64,000 nt of DNA from Mycobacterium sp. Root135 (GTDB taxonomy: Bacteria > Actinomycetota > Actinomycetes > Mycobacteriales > Mycobacteriaceae): assembly GCF_001426545.1 (NCBI RefSeq), contig NZ_LMEZ01000001.1, positions 1,052,505 to 1,116,504 on the forward strand, read 5' to 3'. The translations under genes and the position numbers were made by a program. The notes under the pieces were generated by a model that was not told the DNA's origin, did not search any database, and was given only the letters and a program-made list of their open reading frames with translations. Shown one piece after another: positions 19,929 through 28,682 of the stretch (positions are counted from its first letter, which is position 1; the number at the start of each line of letters is the position of its first letter).

Positions 19929-21686
19929 CTAACCGGCCAACTTGCCGGCGATGGTCGCAGCCGCACCGTCGACGGCGATCTCCTCTACCTCGCCGCTGAA
20001 CCGGTTTCGCAGCTCGACGACACCGTTGGCCCAGCCGCGTCCGACCACGACGAGCCACGGCACGCCGAGTAGTTCGGCGTCCTTGAACTTGACCCCCGGC
20101 GACATCTTGCGGTCGTCGAGAAGGGGTTCCAGCCCGAGCAGGTCGAGTTGCTGCGCGAGTTCCGTTGCCCCGGTGCGGGCGTCGTCGTCCTTGTTGGCGA
20201 TGACGACGTGCACGTCGAAGGGCGACACCGACGAGGGCCAGCGCAAGCCGATGTCGTCGTGGCTCTGCTCGGCGATGACGGCGACCATTCGTGACACGCC
20301 GATGCCGTAGGAACCCATCGTCAGCCGCAACGGCTTGCCGTTCTCGCCGAGCACGTCGACGGTGAAGGCGTCGGCGTACTTGCGGCCGAGCTGGAAGATG
20401 TGGCCGATCTCGATACCGCGTGCCGAGACCAGCGGGCCCGCACCGTCCGGCGACGGATCGCCGTCACGCACCTCGGCGGCCTCGATGGTGCCGTCGGGCA
20501 CGAAGTCCCGTCCCGCCACCAGGCCGACGACGTGCTTTCCGTCCTCGTCGGCTCCGGTGATCCAAGCGGTTCCGTCCACCACCCGCGGGTCGACCAGGAA
20601 GCGAACACCGTTGGCCAACAACGCCTTCGGACCGATGTACCCCTTGACCAGGAACGGGTACTTGGGAAAGTCCTCGGCTGGCAGCATGACGTACTCGGCC
20701 GGGTCGAGGGCCGCACCCAGTCTCTTGTCGTCGACCTCGCGGTCACCGGGCACGCCGATCGCCAACAGCTCCCACTCGCCGCCCGGCTGGCGCACCTTCA
20801 GCAACACGTTCTTGAGTGTGTCGGCGGCCACCACGGTGCGACCCGCGAACTCGGGCAGGTTGGCTCCGTTGGCCCAGTCGACCAGCGTCGCGATGGTCGG
20901 GGTGTTCTCCGTGTCGTGGACGACCGGCTCGGGCAGCCCATTGACGGGCAGCGACTCGGGCCGCTGGGTGATCACGGCCTCCACGTTGGCCGCGTACCCG
21001 GATTCCAGGCAGCGGACGTAGGTGTCCTCCCCGACCTCGCTCTCGGCGAGGAACTCCTCCGACGCGCTGCCGCCCATCGCGCCCGACACCGCCGATACGA
21101 CGACGTACTTGACGCCCAGCCGCGCGAAGATTCGCTGGTAGGCCTCGCGGTGGGCGTGGTAGGCGGCCTTGAGGCCGTCGTCGTCGACGTCGAACGAGTA
21201 GGAGTCCTTCATCACGAACTCGCGCCCGCGCAGGATCCCGGCCCTCGGCCGCGCCTCGTCCCGGTACTTGGTCTGGATTTGGTAGAGCCGCAGCGGGAAG
21301 TCCTTGTAGGAGGAGTACTCCCCCTTCACGGTGAGGGCGAAGATCTCCTCGTGGGTGGGCCCGAGCAGGTAGTCGTTGCCGCGGCGGTCCTTGAGGCGGA
21401 AGAGGCCCGCGCCGTACTCGGTCCACCGATTCGTGGTCTCGTACGGTGCGCGCGGGAGCAGGGCCGGTAGCAGGATCTCTTGTCCGCCAATGGCATTCAT
21501 CTCCTCGCGGATGACCTGCTCGATCTTCCGGAACACGCGCAGCCCGAGGGGCAGCCAGCTGTACAACCCCGGTCCGATCGGCCGGATGTAACCGGCTCTG
21601 ATGAGCAGCTTGTGGCTGGGCACCTCGGCGTCGGCGGGGTCGTCGCGCAGCGTGCGTAGGAACAGTTCGGACATGCGGGTGATCAC
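19929..21686 (-). CDS. proS: Prolyl-tRNA synthetase (bacterial type)
   Basis: About 585 residues of class II synthetase. Motif 1, [11 protein letters not shown], and motif 2, [25 protein letters not shown] (in parts), are visible, then the editing (INS) domain, and motif 3 [16 protein letters not shown]. It charges tRNA-Pro with proline. GTG 21686 was preferred to TTG 21695 because it reproduces the usual mycobacterial N-terminus [12 protein letters not shown]. Monocistronic in this context, flanked by convergent and tandem genes. Confidence 0.96.
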   Translation of the reverse strand: MITRMSELFLRTLRDDPADAEVPSHKLLIRAGYIRPIGPGLYSWLPLGLRVFRKIEQVIREEMNAIGGQEILLPALLPRAPYETTNRWTEYGAGLFRLKDRRGNDYLLGPTHEEIFALTVKGEYSSYKDFPLRLYQIQTKYRDEARPRAGILRGREFVMKDSYSFDVDDDGLKAAYHAHREAYQRIFARLGVKYVVVSAVSGAMGGSASEEFLAESEVGEDTYVRCLESGYAANVEAVITQRPESLPVNGLPEPVVHDTENTPTIATLVDWANGANLPEFAGRTVVAADTLKNVLLKVRQPGGEWELLAIGVPGDREVDDKRLGAALDPAEYVMLPAEDFPKYPFLVKGYIGPKALLANGVRFLVDPRVVDGTAWITGADEDGKHVVGLVAGRDFVPDGTIEAAEVRDGDPSPDGAGPLVSARGIEIGHIFQLGRKYADAFTVDVLGENGKPLRLTMGSYGIGVSRMVAVIAEQSHDDIGLRWPSSVSPFDVHVVIANKDDDARTGATELAQQLDLLGLEPLLDDRKMSPGVKFKDAELLGVPWLVVVGRGWANGVVELRNRFSGEVEEIAVDGAAATIAGKLAG

Positions 21687-21713
21687 AGCCGACAACCTTA
21701 TCTACCCGCGCGG

Positions 21714-22391
21714 CTAGTCCCGACCCTGCCACGTGCATATGCACACCTCGTTGCCCTCGGCGTCGGCCAGCACCCAGAACGCGGGGGCGGCGGCGTCGGA
21801 CTTCAACGTGCCGCCCGCCGCCAGCGCCGCGTCGACGCGGGGCCGGGCCAGTTCGGGCGGAACGTCGACGTCGAGGTGGATTCGGTTGCGTTGGGGACGG
21901 GGTGCGTCCATCTGCTGGAACCAAATGGTGGGTCCGCGGCGGAGCGGGTCCTGGAGGCCACCGTCGGGCAGATCCGGCGGGCCTGGCTCGTCGACGTAGC
22001 CGGTCACCGCCTGCCAGAACGGCCTGATCAGGGCGATGTCGAGAGCGTCGACCGCGATCTCGAAGGTCTGCGGCGCCACGTCGTCGTCGCCCGGCTGCGC
22101 GCGCAGCCCGCGGTCGGAAAGCGCCTCGGTCACGCGCGCGACCAGCTCGAGGTCGGGCTCGGTCACCGAGCCGGCGTCGATGGTGTGCATCCGCAGGACG
22201 ACCCGGTCGGCGTGGAGGTCGACGGTGAGGTGCCCGTCGACACCGTCGGTCGAGATCGCCACCGCGGCGGCCTCGGCTGCGGCGGCCAAGGTGGGCACCC
22301 GCACGTGGGTCACGGCGACGCCGAGGATGAGCCGCCAGCCCAGCGGGTCGACCACGTCGGAGATGCGTTGGCGGGTGAGCGGCTCGGTCAT
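21714..22391 (-). CDS. Pterin-4a-carbinolamine dehydratase-like domain fused to a VOC (glyoxalase-like) domain
   Basis: A 225-residue two-part protein. Residues 1-90 resemble pterin carbinolamine dehydratase: DPLGWRLILG, then a helix of alternating Ala residues and VDLHADRVVLRMHTID. Residues 110-225 look like a VOC domain: FEIAVDALDIALIRPFWQAVTGY, NRIHLDVDVPPE and a closing VLADAEGNEVCICTW. The combination occurs in actinobacteria but its reaction is not established. The PCD part lacks an obvious HxHP-type catalytic pair, so it may be only a binding module. It starts 26 bp after a gap from efpA-like 22429. Confidence 0.68.
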   Translation of the reverse strand: MTEPLTRQRISDVVDPLGWRLILGVAVTHVRVPTLAAAAEAAAVAISTDGVDGHLTVDLHADRVVLRMHTIDAGSVTEPDLELVARVTEALSDRGLRAQPGDDDVAPQTFEIAVDALDIALIRPFWQAVTGYVDEPGPPDLPDGGLQDPLRRGPTIWFQQMDAPRPQRNRIHLDVDVPPELARPRVDAALAAGGTLKSDAAAPAFWVLADAEGNEVCICTWQGRD

Positions 22392-22428
22392 GGGGCCACG
22401 CTAACGCGACCCCCCGACAGCCCGCCCG

Positions 22429-23943
22429 CTACAGCTCGCCCGCCTCCACGGCTTCCTTCGTGTGCTGGGCACGGGCGATGTCGCGGGCGGAGAAGCCGAT
22501 CCAGAACGCGGCGACGCCGACCAGGATCGAGATGCCCGCCACCCACAGCAGGGAGTAGGTGTAGCCGGCTCCGAGCGCGTCGAGTTGGGTGGGCGTCATG
22601 TTCTTGACGGGGCCGGTGGTGCCCCCGAGGTACAGCGTCCGGGAGGTTTGCACCGCCATGATGGCGACCAGCACCAGCGGTCCGCCGAGGTTCTGCACCA
22701 TCAGCGTGATCGCCGACACGGGACCGATCTCGCGCGGCCCGACCCCCGCGACCGCGCACAGCGGCAGGATTACCGAGATGATGCCGATGCCGAAGCCGCC
22801 GAGAACAATCGGGATGAACAGGTTCGGGAAGTACGGGATGCTGCGGTCCAACGTGGAGCCGTAGAGCATGGCCGCGAGTACGTAGATTCCGCCGCCGATG
22901 ATCAGCCAGCGCGGCGCGATCCTGGGCGCCAGCTTGGTGGCCAATACGTTGCCGACGCCGACCGCGACGGCGAACGGCAGGAAGCACACGCCGGCCCGCA
23001 GCGCGGAGTAGCCGAGCACGTCCTGCGCGAGCAGGCCGACCATCACCGTGACGGTGAGCAGCACGCCGCCGCCGAGGAACCACGCGGTGAACGTCATCAC
23101 CCGATTGCGGTCGTTGAAGACCGAGAACGGCACCAGCGGATTCTCGGCGGTGCGCTCGGCGAAGAGGAAGGACACGAAGAAGACGATCGACGCGACGGCC
23201 GCGCCGATCACCCACGGGTCCACCCAGCCGCGCGGTGGTCCCTGGGTGAACACCAACACCGCCGACGTACAGCCCAGCGTGGCCAGCAGGGCGCCGGTGA
23301 TGTCCAGCTTGAGCCGCTCGTGATGCGTCTCGCCGATCCGCAGCCACGCGATGACGATGATGACGATGCCGATCGGGACGTTCATCAGGAACGCCAGCCG
23401 CCACGAGATGACCGTCAGCAGCCCGCCGAGCACCAGCCCCATCACCGACCCGATGGCCTGCATGCCCGCCGAGACGGCCATGGCCTGGTTGCGCGCGTGT
23501 CCGACGGCGTAGGTCGTGGCGATGAGCGCAAGGCCGGTCGGCGCCGCGACGGCCGCTCCGATGCCCTGCAGGGCGCGCGCGGCGATGAGCGTGAACTCGT
23601 CGCCCGCCAGGCCGCAGATCAGCGAGGCGATGGTGAAGACCCCGACGCCGGAGAGGAAGGCGCGCTTCTGCCCGATCGCGTCGCCCACCCGACCGCCGAG
23701 CAGCAGCAACCCGCCGAACGCCAGCACGTAGGCGGTGATCACCCAACTCTTGCCAGCGTCGGACAGGTCGAGATCGGCCTGCATGCGTGGCAAGGCGACG
23801 ATGACGATCGTGCCGTCGAGGGTCGACATGAGCTGCATGCCCGTGATGGCGACGATCGCGATTCCGAGCACCGACGACGACAAGGGCGCGGTCGAATTCT
23901 CCGTCGAACCTGAGGTACCACCCGCGGCAGACATTGCCGACAC
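22429..23943 (-). CDS. EfpA-type 14-helix MFS exporter, second copy
   Basis: A 504-residue DHA2-family drug:H+ antiporter-like protein. Helix 1 has MQLMSTLDGTIVIVALPRM, motif A is LLLGGRVGDAIGQKR, motif C-like glycine residues occur in helix 5, and the C-terminal SRTLYLGGTTGPVKNM block is shared with the gene at 25828. The substrate is unknown; EfpA family members move hydrophobic drugs and possibly lipids. It ends the minus-strand cluster with the SDR, whose stop lies two bases from its start, suggesting one transcript led by the SDR. Confidence 0.88.
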   Translation of the reverse strand: MSAMSAAGGTSGSTENSTAPLSSSVLGIAIVAITGMQLMSTLDGTIVIVALPRMQADLDLSDAGKSWVITAYVLAFGGLLLLGGRVGDAIGQKRAFLSGVGVFTIASLICGLAGDEFTLIAARALQGIGAAVAAPTGLALIATTYAVGHARNQAMAVSAGMQAIGSVMGLVLGGLLTVISWRLAFLMNVPIGIVIIVIAWLRIGETHHERLKLDITGALLATLGCTSAVLVFTQGPPRGWVDPWVIGAAVASIVFFVSFLFAERTAENPLVPFSVFNDRNRVMTFTAWFLGGGVLLTVTVMVGLLAQDVLGYSALRAGVCFLPFAVAVGVGNVLATKLAPRIAPRWLIIGGGIYVLAAMLYGSTLDRSIPYFPNLFIPIVLGGFGIGIISVILPLCAVAGVGPREIGPVSAITLMVQNLGGPLVLVAIMAVQTSRTLYLGGTTGPVKNMTPTQLDALGAGYTYSLLWVAGISILVGVAAFWIGFSARDIARAQHTKEAVEAGEL

Positions 23944-23944
23944 C

Positions 23945-24781
23945 CTACCCAGAGGGGCCGATCGTGAAACCGATGTCGGCGGTGGCCGCGTTGGCGCGCT
24001 GTGCGGTCAGTTCGTCGAGGCGGCCGCGCAACGCGTCGGTCACCAACTGCCAGGCGTCGGATCCCAGCACCAGCCGGCGCGGCGGATCGGCCGAGTCGCC
24101 CGCCCGGATCATGGCCGCCACCGTCTTCTCCTGGCTGTCGACCATGTCGTCGATCGTCGGCGCCGGCGTATCCGCCGGGCCACCTCGGTACGGCGCGCTT
24201 ACCGGTATCCGCGTCGCGGCGTCGAAGAAGCCGGTGCGGACGACGCCCGGCTCGACCAGCGTGGTCCGGATGCCGAACGGCTCCACCTCCTGGGCCAGCG
24301 CCTCGTAGAAGCCCTCGATGCCCCACTTGGTGACGTGATAGAGCGAGAAGGCGGGAAAGGCGATGATCGCGCCCATGCTCGACATCTGCATCAACAGGCC
24401 GCCGCCCTGGGAGCGCAGGTGCGGTACGGCCGCCTTGGCGAGGTGGATCGATCCGGTGAGGTTGGTGGCGATCATCGAGTCGATCTGCGCGTCGGTGAGG
24501 TCTTCGGCGACGCCGAACACTCCGTAGCCCGCGTTGGCGACCACGACGTCGACCCGGGCGTGGGACGCGAATACCTCGTCGGTGACGGCGCGGACGGCGG
24601 CGGGGTCGGTCACGTCGAGCGCCCGCACCCAGAACGCGTCGCCGTAGCGGTCGGCGAGGTCGGCGACGTGGTCGGTGTCGCGGACCGTCGCGGCGACGTG
24701 ATCCCCACGGGCCAGCAGTTGTTCGGCCAGTTCGCGTCCCATGCCGCGTGATGCTCCGACGATGAACCAGGTCTTGGGCAT
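23945..24781 (-). CDS. Short-chain dehydrogenase/reductase
   Basis: A 278-residue classical SDR. The NAD(P) motif is IVGASRGMGRELAEQL, the NAG motif is VVVANAGYG, and the catalytic pattern is SSMG...YHVTK (Tyr and Lys). ATG 24781 was chosen because AGGAGA lies about 8 bases upstream and the family N-terminus starts there; further upstream sequence is in the divergent promoter. Likely induced by the LysR regulator transcribed in the opposite direction and co-expressed with the downstream exporter. Substrate unknown. Confidence 0.87.
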   Translation of the reverse strand: MPKTWFIVGASRGMGRELAEQLLARGDHVAATVRDTDHVADLADRYGDAFWVRALDVTDPAAVRAVTDEVFASHARVDVVVANAGYGVFGVAEDLTDAQIDSMIATNLTGSIHLAKAAVPHLRSQGGGLLMQMSSMGAIIAFPAFSLYHVTKWGIEGFYEALAQEVEPFGIRTTLVEPGVVRTGFFDAATRIPVSAPYRGGPADTPAPTIDDMVDSQEKTVAAMIRAGDSADPPRRLVLGSDAWQLVTDALRGRLDELTAQRANAATADIGFTIGPSG

Positions 24782-24877
24782 GTGTCTTTCTCCTCTTTGT
24801 CGCGTTGCGCTGTCGGTCGTGTCAACCATCGAAGCGCCGTCGGCAATCCATAACGTGCATGACGGTTTCCGATGGCT

Positions 24878-24898
24878 GCCATACGGCTCACGCATGGC
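24878..24898. promoter_or_regulatory. LysR-type T-N11-A operator
   Basis: A perfect inverted repeat GCCAT-N11-ATGGC, which contains the T-N11-A core of LysR-family binding sites. It lies 12 bp upstream of the lysR ATG (24911) and about 100 bp upstream of the divergent SDR start. This is the position expected for autoregulation and activation of the divergent gene. Confidence 0.65.
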
Positions 24899-24910
24899 TA
24901 GGCTGACGCC

Positions 24911-25831
24911 ATGGACGACATGACCCTGGCGCGGCTGCGCGTGGTCCGTGAGGTGGCGACGCTCGGGTCGTTCACCGCGGCCGCCCGGTCACTGGGCTAT
25001 TCGCAGCCCGCCATCTCGCGCCAGGTCGCCGCGATGGAGGCCGCCGCCGGCGTGCCGTTGTTCGTGCGAAACGCGCGCGGCGTCAGTCCCAGTGCCGCCG
25101 GGGCGGCGGTCGTCGCCCGCGCCGGCCGCATCCTGGCCGACGTCGACGCGCTGCGGCGCGATCTCGACGGGCTGGGCGACCGGCTCGCGGGTCGCGTGCG
25201 ATTGGGCGTGTTCCCGGCGGCCGCCGCGGTTCTCGCGCCGCGCGCCATCGCCCGACTGGCAGGCGAACACCCCGGCCTGGAGGTGCGACTGACCGAGGCG
25301 TCGACCCCGGCACTGCTTCGCGAGGTGCGCGCCGGACGGGTGACGGTCGCCGTCATCGGGTCGGGAACGGGCCTCGAGGACTACGACCTCACCGGGTTGG
25401 CAGTCCGCCAGGTGTTCGCGGGTGACCTCTGCGTCGCGGTTCCCGTTGGGCATCGGCTCGGCTCGGCGGCGACGGTGCCGGTCCGCGCGCTGGAGGGCGC
25501 ACCCTGGGTGGTCGGCGACGGGCACGCCGGTGACCCGCAGTTCGGGGCCTGGCCGACGCTGACCGATCCGGTGGTCGCGCTGCGGACCAAGGGCTGGCAG
25601 GCCCGGCTGGGGATGGTGGCCGCCGGGCTCGGCATCTGCCTGCTACCCGAGCTGGCCGCTCCGTCGGTGCCCGAAGGCGTGACGACCGTCCGCGTCGAGG
25701 ACCCGAGCTGGCTGGGCCGCGTCACCCTCGCGGTCACGAGGCCCGAACCGGGTGACGCCGCGCGTGCTGCGGTGGCGGCGTTGGTCGTCGCCGGTGACGG
25801 CATCCGCCCCGAACCGGCGCGGTCGGCCTAG
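24911..25831 (+). CDS. LysR-family transcriptional regulator
   Basis: A 306-residue LTTR. The N-terminal winged helix-turn-helix runs over residues 1-60 (LRVVREVATLGSFTAAARSLGYSQPAISRQ in parts, with the conserved PAISRQV recognition helix). The remainder is a periplasmic-binding-like effector domain. It is divergent from the SDR gene, with a T-N11-A palindrome between them, and it overlaps the end of efpA by four bases on the opposite strand. Effector unknown; probably a substrate of the SDR or of one of the flanking exporters. Confidence 0.88.
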   Translation: MDDMTLARLRVVREVATLGSFTAAARSLGYSQPAISRQVAAMEAAAGVPLFVRNARGVSPSAAGAAVVARAGRILADVDALRRDLDGLGDRLAGRVRLGVFPAAAAVLAPRAIARLAGEHPGLEVRLTEASTPALLREVRAGRVTVAVIGSGTGLEDYDLTGLAVRQVFAGDLCVAVPVGHRLGSAATVPVRALEGAPWVVGDGHAGDPQFGAWPTLTDPVVALRTKGWQARLGMVAAGLGICLLPELAAPSVPEGVTTVRVEDPSWLGRVTLAVTRPEPGDAARAAVAALVVAGDGIRPEPARSA

Positions 25832-27405
25832 ATCTCGCCGGCGTCGATCGCTTCCTTGACTTCCTGAGCCTGGGCGACCTGCTGCGCGGTGTAGCCGATG
25901 AAGAGCGCCACGACGCCGACGATGATGGCCACGGCGGCGACCCACAGCAGACCGTAGGTATAGCCCTGGTCGAGGGCGTGCATCTGGGCGTCGTTCATGT
26001 TCTTGACGGGTCCGGTGGTGCCACCGAGGTACAGCGTCCGCGACGTGATGACCGCCTGGATGACGGCCAGCACCACGGGGCCGCCGAGGCTTTGCAGCAT
26101 CAGCGCGATGGCCGAGACCGGACCGATCTCGTCGATCGCGACGCCGGCGATGGCCGACACCGTGAGCGGCACGACGATCATGCCGATGCCGAAGCCGCCG
26201 ACCGTGATCGGGATGACGAGGTTCGGGAAGTACGGGATGTCGCCGTTGAGCGTTGACCCGTAGAGCATGGCCGCGAGGACGAAGACGCCACCGATGATCA
26301 CCAGGACGCGCGGCGGCAGGATCGACACCAGGTAGGACGACAGGCCAAGGCCGATGCCGAGTGCGATGACGAACGGGATGAAGCCGATGCCGGCGCGAAG
26401 GGCGCTGTAGCCCATGATGTCCTGCACGTACAGGCCGATCAGCACGGTCAGCGTGAACATGATGCCGCCGCCGAGGAATACCGCGGCGAACGTGGCGACC
26501 CGGTTGCGGTCGCGGAAGAGACTGAATGGGACGACGGGGTTGACCGCGGTGCGCTCGACGAAGAGGAAGGCGCCGAACAGGACGAACGCCGCCAGACACG
26601 AACCCAGCGTCAGCGGCGCGGACCACCCCTTCTCCGGGCCCATCGAGAAACCGAACACCGCCGCGGTGCACGCCAGCGTCGCCAGGATGGCGCCCGTGGC
26701 GTCGAGCTTCATCCGTTCGCGGTGCGTTTCGCTCAAGGTTCGGCGGGCCAGGTAGATCATCAGCAGACCGACCGGGACGTTCACCAGGAATGCCCAGCGC
26801 CAGGAGAATTCGGTCAGCGCGCCGCCGACGACGAGCCCCATCACCGAGCCGACGCCGGTCATGGCGGCGAACACCGCCGTTGCGGTGTTGCGGGCCGGGC
26901 CCTTCGGGAACGTGGTCGCGATCAGGGCAAGGCCGGTGGGCGACGCGATGGCTGCGCCGACGCCTTGGGCGAGTCTGGCGATGACCAGGGTGGTCTCGTC
27001 CCACGCCACGCCGCAGAGGATGGAGGCGATGGTGAACAGCGCGACACCGACGATGAAGGTGCGTTTGCGGCCGATGGTGTCGCCGAGTCGCCCGCCGAGC
27101 AGCATCAAGCCACCGAAGGTCAGCACGTAGGCGGTGATGACCCAGCTACGCCCGGCGTCGGACAGGTTCAGCTCGTCCTGGATCTTGGGGAGCGCGACGA
27201 TCGCGACGGTGCTGTCCATCGTGGCCAGCAGCTGCATGCCACCGATGGCGATGACCGCGGCGATGAAACGGCGCGACGGGAGCCATTCGGGATACCAGCT
27301 GCTCTTGACGATCTGCGTCGGCGTGATCGGTATGGGCAGAGCTCGTTCGGCATCTCCCGCATCACGCTCGGCGGCGGCGCGGGCTGCGTCGTTGGGAGCC
27401 GTCAT
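25828..27405 (-). CDS. efpA: Integral membrane efflux protein EfpA
   Basis: A 525-residue 14-helix MFS exporter. The N-terminal cytoplasmic tail ends in YPEWLPSRRFIAAVIAIGGMQLLATMDSTVAIVALP (in parts), and the MFS motif LLGGRLGDTIGRKR follows. The last 60 residues (ALDQGYTYGLLWVA, VKEAIDAGEI) match M. tuberculosis EfpA (Rv2846c) closely, which makes this copy the orthologue. It lies 33 bp downstream of cysG2. EfpA is an essential or drug-inducible exporter in mycobacteria. An inverted repeat directly before the start (27412-27425) may control it. Confidence 0.93.
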   Translation of the reverse strand: MTAPNDAARAAAERDAGDAERALPIPITPTQIVKSSWYPEWLPSRRFIAAVIAIGGMQLLATMDSTVAIVALPKIQDELNLSDAGRSWVITAYVLTFGGLMLLGGRLGDTIGRKRTFIVGVALFTIASILCGVAWDETTLVIARLAQGVGAAIASPTGLALIATTFPKGPARNTATAVFAAMTGVGSVMGLVVGGALTEFSWRWAFLVNVPVGLLMIYLARRTLSETHRERMKLDATGAILATLACTAAVFGFSMGPEKGWSAPLTLGSCLAAFVLFGAFLFVERTAVNPVVPFSLFRDRNRVATFAAVFLGGGIMFTLTVLIGLYVQDIMGYSALRAGIGFIPFVIALGIGLGLSSYLVSILPPRVLVIIGGVFVLAAMLYGSTLNGDIPYFPNLVIPITVGGFGIGMIVVPLTVSAIAGVAIDEIGPVSAIALMLQSLGGPVVLAVIQAVITSRTLYLGGTTGPVKNMNDAQMHALDQGYTYGLLWVAAVAIIVGVVALFIGYTAQQVAQAQEVKEAIDAGEI

Positions 27406-27411
27406 ATCGGG

Positions 27412-27443
27412 TTACCTTACAGTAATCTTAAGAACCCTTTAAG
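27412..27443. promoter_or_regulatory. AT-rich inverted repeats in the efpA leader
   Basis: Two palindromes fill the 33-bp gap before efpA: TTAC-N6-GTAA (27412-27425) and CTTAA-N7-TTAAG (27427-27443). The second one runs into the TAA stop of cysG2. Such an AT-rich patch stands out against about 68% GC flanks and may be a repressor operator or promoter for efpA. Confidence 0.4.
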
Positions 27444-28647
27444 TGGCGAAGCCCGCGACAGCCCCGATCACGATGATTGCGGGAGGTCGAATACCGTCCG
27501 CGCGGATGTGTTCCGGCGCGTCGGCCAGCGTGGTGCGCAGGGTTCGCTGGGCGGCCGTGGTGCCGTGCTGAACCACCAGAACCGGCGTCTCCGCTGGTCG
27601 GCCGCCTTCCAGCAGAACCTTCGCGAAGAGTTCGATCCGCTCGACGGCCATCAGCAGCACGATTGTGCCGGACAGCGCGGCCAGCGCATCCCAATTCACT
27701 AACGATTCGGGGTGCCCCGGCGCAAGGTGGCCGCTGACCACCACGAACTCGTGGGTGACCCCGCGGTGGGTGACGGGAACGCCCGCCGCCGCAGGGACCG
27801 CTATGGCACTTGTCACACCGGGCACCACGGTGACCGGAATGCCGGCCTCGACACAGGCCAGCAGCTCCTCGTGACCGCGCGCGAAGACGTACGGATCGCC
27901 GCCCTTGAGCCGCACGACGAACTTGCCCGCCTTGGCGCGGTCGATCAGGACGGCGTTGATCGCGTCCTGGGCCATGTAGCGGCCGTAGGGAATCTTCGCG
28001 GCGTCGATGACCTCGACGTGCGGCGCCAATTCGGCGATCAGTTCCTGGGGTGCCAGGCGGTCGGCGACCACGACGTCGGCCTGGGCGAGCATCCTGCGCC
28101 CGCGCACCGTGATGAGTTCGGGGTCGCCGGGTCCACCGCCGACGAGGGCGACGCCGGCGTATTGCGTGCCGGGCGAGCCGACCTCGGCGGAGGACGCGAT
28201 CACACCCGTCTGCAAGGCCTCGTGGATGGCGGACCGGATGGCCGCGGAGCGGCGGTGTTCGCCGCTGGCCAGGACACCGACGCTCAGGCCGTCGTATTCG
28301 AACGACGCCGGCGTCACCGCGGTGCCGTCGCGGGCGACGTCGGCCCGGACGCAGAAGATGCGGAGCCGTTCGGCCTCGGCGACGATCGCCGCGTTCACCG
28401 CGGGGTCGTCGGTCGCGGCGAGTGCGTACCAGGCACCCTCGAGGTCACCGGGTTGGAAGTCGCGCAGCACGAGGGTGATTCCGTCGAACGCCTCGACCGC
28501 GGGCGTCGCCGCACGGGCGATGACGTGCACGTCGGCGCCGTTGGCCAGCAGCAGCGGGATCCGCCGTTGCGCGACGCTTCCGCCACCGACGACGACGACC
28601 CGCTTGCCGTTCAGGCGCAGGCCGACGAGGTAGGCGTTCTCAGTCAA
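27439..28647 (-). CDS. cysG2: Bifunctional sirohaem synthase (uroporphyrinogen-III methyltransferase plus precorrin-2 dehydrogenase)
   Basis: A 402-residue fusion. Residues 1-150 form the precorrin-2 dehydrogenase/ferrochelatase part with the NAD motif VVVVGGGSVAQRR. Residues 165-400 form the SAM-dependent methyltransferase: VALVGGGPGDPELITVRG, VVRLKGGDPYVFARG and VPGVTSAIAVPAAAGVPVTHRG. It supplies precorrin-2 for cobalamin and sirohaem. TTG 28647 matches the mycobacterial N-terminus (TENAYLVGL) and has GAGGAG seven bases upstream; upstream in-frame sequence is not homologous. It lies next to cobB. Confidence 0.93.
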   Translation of the reverse strand: MTENAYLVGLRLNGKRVVVVGGGSVAQRRIPLLLANGADVHVIARAATPAVEAFDGITLVLRDFQPGDLEGAWYALAATDDPAVNAAIVAEAERLRIFCVRADVARDGTAVTPASFEYDGLSVGVLASGEHRRSAAIRSAIHEALQTGVIASSAEVGSPGTQYAGVALVGGGPGDPELITVRGRRMLAQADVVVADRLAPQELIAELAPHVEVIDAAKIPYGRYMAQDAINAVLIDRAKAGKFVVRLKGGDPYVFARGHEELLACVEAGIPVTVVPGVTSAIAVPAAAGVPVTHRGVTHEFVVVSGHLAPGHPESLVNWDALAALSGTIVLLMAVERIELFAKVLLEGGRPAETPVLVVQHGTTAAQRTLRTTLADAPEHIRADGIRPPAIIVIGAVAGFAT

Positions 28648-28682
28648 TTCCTCGCTCCTCGCGTGCGCACCACCCGGCGAGC

